This document shows, one piece after another, positions 23,671-34,986 of a stretch of 64,000 nucleotides of DNA. The notes under the pieces were generated by a model. The model was not told where the DNA came from, did not search any database, and was given only the letters and a program-made list of their open reading frames with translations. The stretch is taken from NCBI GenBank assembly GCA_021234155.1, contig JAJEKV010000066.1, positions 5,926,800 to 5,990,799 on the forward strand. Reading direction: 5' to 3'. How positions within the stretch are numbered: the first letter of the stretch is position 1; each line of letters begins with the position of its first letter. The translations under genes were made by a program, and so were the position numbers. The stretch comes from Isoetes taiwanensis. Taxonomy: Eukaryota; Streptophyta; Lycopodiopsida; Isoetales; Isoetaceae.

Positions 23671-24339
23671 ATGTTCATTCTGTGAAACTTGGAAATGTAA
23701 ATATAAGTAAAGTTGTCGACGTGCCTTAACACATCAGCAAAAATCGGCAAACACCGTTGGATACATGAATGGCTATGAAAATTACAAAATCCCTCCAAAA
23801 TTGCCAAACGCCTGTTTCGATCGTGTCGACTATGGATTGTGCGTCTGCCTAATCGTAAATAGCTAAGGATTATGTTTATGGATTATGAATTTACATTAGA
23901 AGCACCCAGATGTTCATCAACAATGAAGCCGAGTAAGTTAATTATTCCATAAAATAAAATAGGCCCGCATCTTGTCAACTTATTGATGGTAATCTCAATC
24001 TGGCAAATTCAAGTTAAATGGTTGGAAGAACTCTCGATCCTATGCGCAAGGCTTAATCAAGCTTATATAGATTGGCAGAGGTAAGTGGGTGAAGCATTTG
24101 ATTGCCCAAAACTCCACTGGTTCAAACTTGACCAATGCCATTATGATCAGGTCATGAGTCTATTTTGGAACGTTTGACAGTAGTGGCACAAGAACCTGAA
24201 TCTAATGAGTACTACAAGCAAGAAGGTGATGCAGTTGAGCAAGTTGATTGGAGGTGTATATGAACTGTTAATGGTATGTTCATGACTAATGCCATGTTTA
24301 TTTCATTTGTTGTTCGTTGACAAGGCAAAAACCAACAAT

Positions 24340-24690
24340 GCCCTCCTCCCAGCGCCCAGCGCCCTCCTCACTCTCTCTCTAGCGCCCTCACTCTCTCTCT
24401 AGCGCCCTCACTGCCCCTTTCTGGCTTTCTCTCTCTAGGGTTTACAATCTCTCTCTAGCCCCAAAACCCACAAACCCCCAAAAGGTGCTCTGACCGCGAT
24501 TTTGGGTCCCCAAATTGATTCTCCGAAAGCACGTTTTTTATACCGAGATCCCATAGCCTTTGAAGTCAACAAGATTTAACAAACCCCAAAAGGTGCTCCG
24601 ATCACATTTTGGGTCCCCAAATTGATTCGAAAGCACGTTTTTTTAGCCGAGACCCCATAGCCTTTGGAAGTCAACAAGACGTAATAATAT
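24340..24690 (+). repeat. CT-rich leader and 108-bp tandem repeat (possible LINE 5' UTR)
   Basis: 24,345-24,465 has repeated CTCACTCTCTCTCTAGCGCC units. It is followed by two copies of a 108-bp unit starting AACCCC/AAAAGGTGCTC at about 24,473 and 24,581, sharing TTTTGGGTCCCCAAATTGAT and GAAAGCACGTTTTTT. The block lies directly before LINE ORF1. Tandem promoter units are known in 5' UTRs of some LINEs, so this may be the element promoter. The true 5' end is not defined. Confidence 0.55.
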
Positions 24691-24869
24691 TGAGCTAGGC
24701 TCCAACATTTGCCTGACATTGCCATAGCCCAACCAACTGCCTCTTGGCCTTGCCTAGCTAGGCTCCAACATGCCACCGCCATAGCCCGCCATAGCCTCGT
24801 TTAGCCCCTGCCGACCGGACAAGCCCCTGCCATAGCCTAAACCTTGCTTGACGTGCCACACCCCCAGTC

Positions 24870-25621
24870 ATGGCCACAGAAGATGGGCCAGCCTGGAAAA
24901 ACCAAGGCGAGGAGCCGCCACGGAAACGGTCCCGATCAGCCATCATGGACAGGGGAGAGTCATCCTCCATGAAGAAGGAGGCTTGGGCTAAGGCTAAGGC
25001 CAGGCCGGCAGGGATTGATTGCTCATACCACACAGGAACTCCTGCCTCGGCAGAGAATTGGAGCCACGTCAAAGCGGGCGTGGAGGCTAACAGTGCCCGC
25101 ATTGAGGCTAACAGTGCCCGCCTGACTGGCATGGCAGTGGAGATGGAGTCCTCGGCACCCCATGTGCTCAGAAGGCAACTGGTGGTCGAGAAGAACCGCA
25201 CTACGTGCCCCGAGACCCGCGACACAACACGAAGATGGCCTTGGCCCGCACACTTCGGAACAAAGAACATGCCGTGCAGAGCCTGACACGCGGCCCGCCA
25301 GACTCGCGGTTCATCACCGACACCATGACACAGGAGATGGAGCGGGCAATGCACGAGACGATGGTCATTGTGTCTCGGCTTCAGTCAGAGGCTGAGGAAG
25401 CCACCACCATGGCACGGGGAGCGCAGTCGCTCTTGCGCACAACCACCACCTTCCGGTTCTTCGTGAGTACGACGAGCAGCAAGCCCAGCTGGACGCCTCG
25501 CGGTCTTTGGGGCTCGAGCACGCTACCGAGCCTGGAGCTCCAGGGGTTGCGGGCAGCCATCCATAGACAGGGCCAGGGTCTCCCTACCGAGGTTCATAGT
25601 CACCGCAAGAGGTGCATGTGA
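24870..25621 (+). pseudogene. LINE copy B ORF1 remnant
   Basis: ATG at 24,870 begins a 138-codon frame with a basic patch (RKRSRS), the family peptide SSSMKKEAWAKAKA and a repeated VEANSARIEANSARL segment. It is cut by a frameshift near 25,210-25,280. The next frame (25,205-25,621) carries TMTQEMERAMHETMVIVSRL and LQSEAEEATTMARGA, good coiled-coil heptads. Such proteins bind element RNA and form trimers or similar oligomers in related LINEs. Proline-rich frames follow to about 25,860. The start is chosen by agreement with copy A. Confidence 0.6.
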
Positions 25622-26431
25622 GATGGCCAAAGAAGCAGCAGTGCCCCGCAAGAGCCGAGCTCCCACTTCACAGGCCGCAGGACGTGGCTCGCATTGCTAC
25701 CTCGGGCAACCCCCCAAGATGCACAAATCGGGACGCCAGCCAGCCGTGACCACGACTACCCCCACGCCCATCCCAGCCCACCACCACCACCACCCCAAAG
25801 ACAGCCCCGCCCCTCACCCACCTTTGAACCGGGCAGTCACGTAACTCCAAGAGGCGTGACGGAGAGGCCACAACGGTAGTCCGAGGCATGCCGAAGAGGA
25901 GGGGAGATTCTTTCGCCCACAACATCCCAACACACATTCTCGATCGGATGACATTCCCTCGACCCGATTCACATTTCGAAAGCAGCCTCCATGGGGCTCA
26001 CCGAAGTCGAAGTCCGCATTGTCATATTCGGCTATGATGCGCAGTGCGTGATGCCATATTGCGGGGGCAAGATGTGAAGGGGACGCCCCCCAGGGACGGA
26101 CCTCACACCCGCACAACAACAGAGGCATGCGCCAGAGCTTGTCGTGGTCGGGAGGCATCCGCCACCAAGGGGTGCCGCAGGATTGGTTCGGCAGGATCTA
26201 TTTTTCCGCCCGACAAGCATCGCTGCGGACCCCGCAGCCCAATCGGCCCCGGGCGTGGCCCCCCGCTCGCTTCTACCACAGTCCCCCTTCTCCTGCTCCC
26301 TCGACCCACGCCCTCTCACCACATGTTGCCTCCGGCTCCATCTACTTCTCACTTTCGACCTCGCTCCGTCCCCTCCCCCACTTCAGCCAGCAGATACCAT
26401 CGGCTGGCGACAAATAGGAATTGTGCCTCCC

Positions 26432-27215
26432 GGTGGTCTCATGGAATTGTCGAGGCTTCCCTTGGCGTAGGGGGCCTCGATTCGCGGGCGGCCGATATGG
26501 ATTTCATCTTTCTCATGGAGACATGGGAGCATGCCGGGCACATGCCACCGGATCCGGGTTACCAACATTTCTCGGTCTTCAATAATTGCATGTGGAGGGG
26601 TCATGGTGGGGTTGCTTGCTACTACCGCATAACCTTGGCACATTCGGTTACCCTCCGTAAGATGCATGCATGACACAACCGGTACTTGTGGGTTCGTGTG
26701 CATAATACCGCTGGCAACCCTCTTTTTTCGCCACCGTTATTTCCTCACGCAGAGCACCTTCTATCGCAGCCAATTCGGCGCGGATAGGATGGACCCTTAT
26801 GTCGATCTATATGATGACATACAAGATCACAAGCGCTTGGGTAGGGTCGCCCTTCTTGGGGATTTCAATGCACCTGACAGGAGTAGAGCAGCCCATGAGA
26901 CTTGACCTCTCGCCGACGATGTCCTCGGCTACGCCCCGCAGAGGCAACCCGCCACGAGGATCTGGATGACAGCCTGTGTCACTCGCTAAGTGCACAGCTT
27001 GCTCTTGCTATGCGGTATTTTTGACTTGATAATTTGCAATGGCATGTCACAAGAGCTCCGCTTCTCACAAGTGCACCCGCAGACAGACAATGTGGGGAGG
27101 GTCTAGTGTGGTGGACTATGTGCTCAGAAGTTGCGCCAAGATATGCATCTCATCGGGCCGCTTCCGGTGGGCACCGGTGATGAGGAGATCGACTCGATCA
27201 CCTCCCACTTTATTT
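26432..27215 (+). pseudogene. LINE copy B endonuclease domain
   Basis: Apurinic/apyrimidinic-type endonuclease of ORF2, pieced from several frames. VVSWNCRGFPWRRG starts at about 26,435. MDFIFLMETWEHAGHMP and GHGGVACYYR follow to 26,630. LLGDFNAPDRSRAAHET ends at 26,905, where GDFNA is a catalytic-core motif. SVVDYVL lies at about 27,105-27,122. Family role: nicking target DNA to prime reverse transcription. Stops and shifts between the pieces rule out activity. Confidence 0.75.
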
Positions 27216-27679
27216 GGACATGGCTTGGCAAGCCGTAACCCCCACTATGCCACCGCCATCCTTAGTTGCGATCGGATTATGAGCGCAGAGGACTACGTAG
27301 AGATGCTCATGGACGCCAGCCCAGCACCCCACACTAGAGCAAAGCATTGCACCAGCTTGACTGAAAGCTGTTACGGGATGCGCTGGGACGATGTTTTGGG
27401 GACCCCCTCCCTCCCCCCCCGCGATAGCCGCCAGTGGACAAAGAACCTTTCCAGCAGAAACCTGGGTGGTTTGATGCGAGTGTAAAGAACGCAAACGCCA
27501 GCTCTATCACATTCTCGATCCGTGTCGCCGGGCCACCACCACGAAGCATCGCCTATCCGGAAGGAGACAAAGGCGCTGTACCTTGCCGCACCGGGGAGAT
27601 GTTCGCCCGGCTGACACTCATCCTCAAACCTTTTGGTGCAGAGTGCTTCAAGGAAGGCCAGCCCAGCCTATAGAAGACA

Positions 27680-28850
27680 TCACACTCGGCAAAGGGGAAA
27701 GATTTGTAGCATCTCTATGACCCACCTGTGGCGAGACGCATACGTGATGGCCCCCATTGGTTCTCCGGAGGAGGATGTTGTGGAGGGCCCGCGAACGGGC
27801 CGGCTAATGGGAAGGCAAGCTGACCTCGATGCGTGCCGAAAGTTACTCAAATGGGCAGGGCGGCCGGTGCCGATCCTCACTACCCCTGCTCAACGAGCAT
27901 TGCAGAAGGTTTCCCCACAATGGACCACAAGCGTGGTTGTCCCCATTCACAAGGTGGGCGACCCACATTGTCCCGCCACCTTAATGATCATGGTCAGTCA
28001 AGATTTGCCAAACTGTTGGCTGGCATTCGAAAGCAAAGAATTGACCCGCTGGGCGAGGCGGCGTATGTGCGAGCCCTCACACAAGCGTGTTTTAGACCCC
28101 GCCACTCAAGGATTGACCATATCTTTACACCGCGACACCGATTGAAGACGGCCAAAACCATCGGGCAGACTTGTATTGCCGCTTTGTGGATTTTCGCGAA
28201 AGGCTTTCGAGCATACGTCCCCTGAAAAGTCGTGGGCTAGGATCATATTAACGGGGCTGCCGGCCGCCGGCGTAATGCCATATACAGTGCGTATGAGAGT
28301 TGTTTGGATGTACCGACGCCAAGGGCTGCCCCTCTCACCAACACTTTTTGGCCTCTACATTGACCTCGCTTAGAGCCCCGGCTTATCGAGCATGGGGGGA
28401 TGGCATACGCCTTTTGCACTGTGTCATCCGCCAGCCATTTATGCGACGATGTTGACCTTCTCCGCCCACACCCCTGCTATGCAGCCTCATCTCGATGCCC
28501 TAGACACATTCTCGCCAGCTACGACATGTGCGAATCGCCAAGACTGTGGTGGTTCTCATATCCTCTTCACGCCACCCCACGCCCCCGACTCACATATCCA
28601 GGATGACTGTGGGAGGTCATGCTCACGCATAAGTACCTAGAGGTGGAGTTCCCCTCCTCGCCTCGTTGGGAGACGCCCATCCGCCATATGGGTGATAGCA
28701 GGCCGGAAAGCTTTTATGCCATGGAGAACAACAGCCACCGTGCAGAGCTCTATGATTGGGGCCATCACCACATCTGCTTTCGGGCGCTTAATCGAGCCTG
28801 CCCTTCAGACGGGTCGAGGTTTGGGGCCGGTCGCTCTTTGGCTTAATTTG
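27680..28850 (+). pseudogene. LINE copy B reverse transcriptase domain
   Basis: Motifs are in order: SVVVPIHKVGDP at 27,930 (fingers), QACFRPRHSRIDHIFTPRH at 28,080, a motif A remnant LWIFAKGFRA at 28,180 that lacks the expected metal-binding Asp, motif B GLPLSPTLFGLYID at 28,324, and motif C as LCDDVDLL near 28,440 where the family has YADD. Then KYLEVEFPSS (28,630) and YAMENNSHRAELYDWGHH (28,710). Shifts occur between most motifs. Loss of the motif A Asp and damage to YADD make it catalytically dead. Confidence 0.8.
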
Positions 28851-28879
28851 GAATGATTTGGAGCAAAGTGTAAGGCATT

Positions 28880-29530
28880 TTTGGCACGGGCGGTTGGGGT
28901 GAAACCTTCAGTCCTCTATCGATTCTCAAGGTGAAACCGATTCTTTACGCCTGGGCAAGGCAACCCCTTGATAGACACATCGCCTACTTCGTAAAGTGGT
29001 TAATATGGGTGATGCTCGGCTCCCCGCGACCGGGCTTTTTATGTGGCAATGGGGCCGCCAGCCGCTCGGGGTCTTGTTGGAGGGGTAAGAGAGATCGGTT
29101 CGGCCAGATGGAACGGTAGGAGCATGTGATGCGCAGGTGGACACAGAGGCCGATCGCGATGCCTTTGCGTGTGAACACCTGACACTTGTTTCGCTGGCAA
29201 GCTCGGGACCCCAAGACTCTAGAGCAGGTCAAACGCCCATTACAAGGAGCACATCAACCCCGCTAATAGTCCGGGCTCGCAAATTTACCCTCGCTCCCAA
29301 ATACCTCAAAAAACGCAGACTCATTGCCTCCATTTGCACAGGTGCCCACCATCTCCGCATAGGCTCTGTCAGTGCTGTCAAACGGGTGCCATTGAGGATG
29401 AGTCTCACACTTTCCGTGAGTTGCCCCGGTTCACCAGATCCGCTACCGATATCGCCTCCCTTAGTACCGCACGCTTGCCCCTACATTTTTGTCGATGAAC
29501 ACACCACAAGACGCGCCCTAGGGTCGTGAT
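28880..29530 (+). pseudogene. LINE copy B C-terminal region
   Basis: Follows the thumb region. RRLIASICTGAHHLRIGS at about 29,310-29,366 matches copy C at 58,900 (KRRRLIASI) and the fragment at 32.0-32.1 kb (AIASIHKGAHHLRTGRW). After it, intact family members would have a Cys/His cluster before an EDESHT peptide; here only MSLTLS-like shifted remains exist. No RNase H motif seen. Confidence 0.65.
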
Positions 29531-29694
29531 ATTCGTGGAGGTAATCGGATCTGCGAGCTCATCTTTGCCCCTCACCGGTCGCTACGATCGTGCACTATGG
29601 GTACGGTACATGAGTGTATATATTTGTGTGTTTTTCCATTTCGTATATTGGAACAGTTTGTCAGCAGGCTGATTGCTGCCATGATTTTTCCCTC

Positions 29695-29720
29695 AAAAAC
29701 CCTTCGGGACGGGGGTTTTT
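29695..29720 (+). other. LINE copy B 3' UTR hairpin
   Basis: AAAAACCC pairs with GGGTTTTT over 8 bp around TTCGGGACGG. It lies about 80 bases before the tail, as in copy C. Hairpins at this position are recognised by the element reverse transcriptase in some LINE families; that role is inferred here. Confidence 0.7.
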
Positions 29721-29799
29721 TAATCCGAGTAGTAATCCGCTTGCTGCGCTTTTGTATTGGGTTCCATAGACCGATTGGTCTCCGTGGACGATAAAAATA

Positions 29800-29831
29800 C
29801 CTTCCTTCCTTCCTTCCTTCCTTCCTTCCTT
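29800..29831 (+). repeat. CTTC microsatellite tail of LINE copy B
   Basis: Eight CTTC units directly after GGACGATAAAAATAC. They replace the poly(A) of L1 elements. Confidence 0.9.
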
Positions 29832-30697
29832 TAATTCTATTATTTATTGCAAGCCTTAAGATACTTCATAATGCAATATGTATATCAAGTTGTCTATTAC
29901 ATTTGGATACAATCTGCTACCAGTTAAACACTAAATGCTGCTGGGGTAGTAGCCATGCAAGGGAACAACCATAAATTCTGTTAGAATTCTTGATACGACA
30001 ACAGATATTTTTGAGACGTTAATAAGTTTGAACAAGTCTCAAAGGTATCAGTACATACCAACATTCCATTGGCAAACATTTATCTGAAATCCAAATTTTT
30101 TGCTTACCTTGGATTTATATTTACAGATGGGATACACTAACAGATGGTTTGGAGCTGGTGGAACATATAGATGGCCATTTAGACATTGTCTATGGAACAT
30201 TGCTCCTAAATATTTAAAATGGTTGTTCATGTATCTCAGTTTCTTGGATTGTTCAGTTTATAATTCAAATGTTTTTATATTCAGATGAAATTCATTCTTT
30301 GCCATGACAAGGGACTTCATATTTTCACGTTACTAATGCAGGGATCAGGAGGGTTCATATTGTAAGTTTTCCTTACAAGTTTTGCTCCATATTTCGGTGA
30401 TGCATTACATGATGAGGATGTGCTTTATGCAGACATCAATCGGACTACTGTAACTTAGAAAAATCGACCACCAAGGTGAGGATACTACTGGATTATCTTG
30501 AAAAGTAAGCTTTCGTATTTAGAGACAATGGAAAATGTGTCTCTTAACTTTGTGTTTATTGCAACAGTATTTGGGAGATATCTCCCATTTCATCTTTAAT
30601 GATGGGTCTAAGGTCATTGGTAACTCAGATAATTGACCAGAATGGGGTCGTTGGAAGAAGAGCCATTTCCAAGTTTCACACAACTGTATCATTTGCA

Positions 30698-31197
30698 TTG
30701 CTATTACGGACTGCCATATGTAGAGTCCGGATGTGGTATTTCCGGCCTTTTCTTATGGTATTTCTGGCCACCCATTATCAGCCACTGTACACTTCACAGT
30801 TTCAAGCCCAGAACCAACTGTTTTGGGGCATTTTTGGATCAATCCGTCTCTATTTGAGCTCAAATTGCTTCCTCTCTTCATCAAACTAGTGTTAAAGAGG
30901 TTGGCAAAGTGATTAGAAGGGTTTTTGAAGTAGTTCAAGCCACCACGGAGCTACAAGAACGATCAGACCAAAGATCTTAGCTCTGTCGCGCAGTTTTACG
31001 CTTGGTTTTTGGCCCGAATACTACTTTTTGGCCAAAAATACCATTTCTTTGGCTGGAAATACCATTTTTTTTGGCCGGAAATACCACTTTTTTGGCCAAA
31101 AATACCACCTGACTGATAACGAGTGGCTGGAAATACCACCAAAAAAGGCCAGAAATACCATATCCCGGACTCTAAATATGGGCATCTTGCTATTACG
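30698..31197. mobile_element. 478-bp Mutator-type MITE with 11-bp target duplication
   Basis: TTGCTATTACG at 30,698-30,708 and again at 31,187-31,197 flank terminal inverted repeats about 90 bp long. The left end reads GACTGCCATATGTAGAGTCC. The right end, on the other strand, reads GATGCCCATATTTAGAGTCC. Both continue into GGTATTTC-GGCC. The interior near 31,020-31,110 repeats a GGCCAAAAATACCA-like unit four times. Long TIRs and a 9-11 bp duplication fit Mutator-like elements. There is no transposase, so it is non-autonomous. Confidence 0.8.
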
Positions 31198-31259
31198 AAC
31201 GGCAGGTAACAATTGCTCTTGTATCTTCTTGTATTGATTAGGAGATGTTTTGTGGCCAT

Positions 31260-31798
31260 TCAAATTTATTCTTAAGTTGACATCTAGGTTTATGTGATCT
31301 TTGCTGCTAAAAATGAAATGCGAGTGTCAACACCAGTTGCTTATCCATGCAAAATTAAGAAAGCATGAAACTAGTTAATAAAGTCCGCATTGACAGATGC
31401 AAGAAACATTCTAAGATTTTTTTTTTATTTTTTTTTTTACAACTTTGAATCCTTGTCTTTTTCCAACCGCTTGGTCTAAATTATCATGCTTTACATCTTC
31501 TGTTATAGAATAATTGTTCTTGTAATAGATTGTCTGCCTTGCAATCCCAACTTTTCAAAATCTAAGTTTTGCATACAACCAATGATTTAAAAGAAAAAAA
31601 AATGCAACCTGATTATATAAAGATATAAATAACAACCACCTACTACACAGTACTCATAGCCAACCCATCCGAAAAGAAAAAGTACTGGTATCTTTGTTGG
31701 TAAATGTTTTCCTCAACAATCTAAAAAAAAAAAAGCTAGAAAATGTTGCTATAAAAAACATAAAAAAAAACAAAAATTCAACTAGAAACAACCACAAA
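31260..31798. other. unassigned stretch
   Basis: AT-rich with T-runs near 31,420 and A-runs near 31,590-31,770. Nothing else seen. Confidence 0.2.
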
Positions 31799-32025
31799 CA
31801 AGGTGCTGCACACGGAGGGTTGCCCTCCATGGCCGGAGGGTAAATGGCTTAAATCATAGTTCAAAGTCATGTTTTAACAATCAATTGAAATTGCTACTTC
31901 TAGACAATAGAATATTTGATACTATGACTTTATGGGAATTTTTCTAAAGAAATCTTTGGTGCTCGGCATGGAAGAAGTATTGTAGGAGCATAAGGTCCAG
32001 TGTAATAGACCAGACCATATTTTCT
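31799..32025 (+). repeat. dispersed repeat R1, copy 1
   Basis: Begins ACAAGGTGCTGCACACGGAG and contains GGTTGCCCTCCATGGCCGGA and ATTGCTACTTCTAGACAATA. The second copy lies at 40,906-41,130 in the same orientation, with only scattered substitutions and small indels. No ORF. A LINE C-terminal scrap lies at the right edge. Confidence 0.85.
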
Positions 32026-32110
32026 CGTTCTTTCCAAGCCCATCTGCCTGTTCTGAGGTGGTGTGCTCCTTTGTGAATGGATGCAATTGCTCTATATTTT
32101 TTCATGGTAA
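32010..32110 (-). pseudogene. LINE C-terminal scrap (copy F)
   Basis: The minus-strand frame from 32,106 reads MKKYRAIASIHKGAHHLRTG then RW, matching RRLIASICTGAHHLR of LINE copy B and KRRRLIASI of copy C. About 30 codons are recognisable inside a 104-codon frame (32,258-31,944), the rest of which is not LINE-like. Confidence 0.55.
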
Positions 32111-32519
32111 TTATCTCAACATATACTTCTGTGTTAATGGGCCAGAAAAGACATGGATAACATGCAAAGGAGAAGGAAGTTGACGTTGTTCTGCCTTTCT
32201 GACAATAGTTTGAGCAGGGCCAAGAAAGTAGACCACTGCAAACAAACTGCTTACTCAAAGAAAATAATATTCAAAGCAAGTTGGAAAGAGTAAAAAGAAA
32301 AAGACTTGAAGGTTTAGAGGACTCATACAAAGCTTGAGTTATACAAGTGAGAATTCAGATAAAAATCCTTTAGCTCTCCAATTATGATACTAGTCCAGCT
32401 TTCCCTGTTTTGCTTTGATGAGCTGGTCAGGTCTGCCACGGTCGAAGCATCCGCTAGACAAATAAGAAAAGCTGTTCCAAATAGCTATCATTATACAATG
32501 AAACATCCCTTGATAGATA

Positions 32520-34985
32520 CTATGCTGGCAAAGGCTTGGAGCCACAAAGCAGGAAGCATTTGCATCTAGTGTAAGTACTCTCTTTCTCACATGAAACAGG
32601 ACCAAAATTGAGGTACTGTTGAGGTGTCATTGGTGGCTCAATAATATGGGCTAGTCTAGCAGTATTATAGTTTCGAGAATAAGTTAGCTTATGATTTCCT
32701 AATGGTGACAATATAACATATTATCAAAAGAATAGTTATGGGTTGAGAGTGCAACATGCATGAACGTGTAAATTCAAATGATGTTATTTAACAAGTTCTT
32801 CCTGCTAGTAGGAGTAAATGTCTGCAATATTTGTAGAATATGTGTACTTTCCTAGCCTATATTGCATGTTTTAGAACGGCTACTAATTAAGAATGAGGAT
32901 CCAAGAACTAGTTTATCAAAATTATATACCTACATTCAAGCAAAGTTGAAGGTCTAAATTTGACTCCACAAACTTCAACTGTCTAAAGTTTTACTTAAAA
33001 TCTATAGAAAAATTGAACCAAATATGATTAATCCTTATTTGTGGGTTGTTTACAACTAAAATTGCCAGTCTTGTCTAAACAATAAACACTCAGAGAAATC
33101 ACAATGAAAATGCGAAATTGCATAAAATTTGAACGACAACATATCAAAGTAGAAGACGGCAAAATCCTTGTTTCTGTACCCTCATGTTAATTTCACGGTA
33201 TTCTAATCTATGATGATACTGGCACTAGAAGATAGAGCTTATAAGTTCCAAACCTGTTTGAATTAACATTGGGCGGCAGTTCAAGCTTCATTCTGCATGG
33301 GTGTCACCCCTCTCACCAGCCTGTGTGAATTTAATGTTCTGTGATAATAGAACTTTCCTTGGCAACATAGTTGGCATTGAATGTTCTATGCTATTAGATC
33401 AGCAGAAGATTGTGTTGAGAAGTCTGTCATGCTAGTGTAACATGTTGCCATTCAAAATTACGATTTTTATTTATTTTGGCAAGAATGCCATTTTGAACTG
33501 CATTCGGAAACAAAATTTAACAGTCTCCAAGCACAGAATACCATATTCTAACTTAACCCCCAAAAATGTGGTATTCCAATTCTTAGGAAGGCCTAAAATG
33601 AGACATGCGAAGGGATTATTCGGTTCTGCAACATGATTTCAGCGCTCACATGTAGGATTTGATAATTTCATTACGGAATTTGTAATACCACTAGATGCGC
33701 TTCCCTAAAACATTCCTTCTCCAGTTGATTTGAACACCACCTCTAAGGGATGCACTCGCTAAATACTTAGTTCTATTATAGCACAAGCTTCGTGATCTTG
33801 TATAAACAAAAGACAAATTTTGCTTTATTGAGAACTATTTAATGCATTTTATTAAGACTTTGTTGTTTTAATAATCTTGTTTGGAGGTTATATTTTTACA
33901 AATTTCCATGTTTGTGATCATTTTAAGTGGTCTTTTGAAATTGTCGTTCCGTTACATTCAAATGAGCTAGCTGTGCCTGGTTTGTCATTCCTAAAACTAG
34001 TTCGTTCTATGCCAAGTATGCTTGGCAAAGATATTGGAAAGGCTTGGAGCCACAAACAAGAAAGCTTTTGAACGTAATTTGTGTGTGTATCTTTTGCTAA
34101 AGAGGACCAACATTGAGGCTTGTCATTTACAGTTTTTCATCTTATTCCCATCAACGTTGGGAAGGGTAACTAGTCTAACAATATTATAGTCCCAAAAATA
34201 AGTCAGATTAAGATTTGCTAGTGTTCACAATATAACATATCAACAAAAGAATAGTCACGGGTTGAGGGTGCAACATGGCATGAACGTCTAACTTGGAGGA
34301 TGCCATTTGGAAAATTCTCCCCGCTAAGTGGGAGTAAATGCTGCAACATTTGCAAAACTCTGGCAATCTAGGCTAACAATATTATAGTCCCAAGAATAAG
34401 TCAGATTATGATTTGTTAGCTGGTGACAATAAAGATGGGTAACATGGCAACTTGGCGGATGGTATTTTGACAAGTTCTTCGAGTAAAGTAAACGTCTGCA
34501 ATATTTGCAAAACGTATGCACTTTTCTAGCCTATGTTACATGTTTTGAAATTGCTACAAGAACACATGTAAAGAACTAGTCTATCAGAATCATATATCTA
34601 CATTTCTAAGGGAAATTGAAGCTTGGGATTCGATAGCTGCGTAAAGAAAGCTTTACTTAAAAACTATAGAAGAATTGAACCAAATATGACTAATCCTTCT
34701 TTGTGAACTCGCATATTCCTAATTCCACGATCCTTTCACATCCTGTTTAAAACATGACAGTAGAAATCACAATGACAATGCGTTAACTGTAGGAAATGTA
34801 AATGATAACATATCAAATATGACAGTAGAAAACGACTAAGTAAAATCGTTGTTTGTGCATCCCAATGTTGATTCCACGATTTGTATATTCTAATCTATGA
34901 GGGTGGTCTAAAGCTGGAATTGGCACCAGAAGATATAGCTAAATAAGTTCCAGTCCTGTTTAAACTTTAAACACAAAGAAATCAC
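32520..34985 (+). repeat. degenerate repeat block upstream of membrane/ARM gene
   Basis: Units beginning AAAGGCTTGGAGCCACAAA occur at about 32,529 and 34,037. Each continues through AATATTATAGT, AATATAACATAT, GGGTTGAG-GTGCAACATG, GCAATATTTG, TTTTACTTAAA or CTTTACTTAAA, GAATTGAACCAAATATGA and AGAAATCACAATG. The second unit contains an internal duplication near 34,180-34,410 (AATATTATAGTCCCAA twice). It ends just before the ATG at 34,987 with AAAGAAATCACAATGGCAATG, so the start region of the gene itself is part of the repeat. Confidence 0.65.
33380..34020. other. unassigned spacer inside the repeat block
   Basis: AT-rich; no motif recognised between the two repeat units. Confidence 0.2.
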
Positions 34986-34986
34986 A

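Larger units (their letters stand above)
24472..29831 (+). mobile_element. LINE copy B, near full length, inactive
   Basis: Full-length-like non-LTR retrotransposon. In order it carries 5' repeats, ORF1 from 24,870, an endonuclease (26,432-27,130), reverse transcriptase motifs (27,934-28,462), a C-terminal region to 29,530, a 3' UTR with hairpin and a CTTC tail (29,800-29,831). Every domain is split by frameshifts and stops. Compared with copy A it keeps many more conserved residues, so it is probably younger. No target duplication could be recognised. The style (apurinic-type endonuclease, no RNase H domain seen, simple-repeat tail instead of poly(A)) differs from plant L1 elements. Confidence 0.9.
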
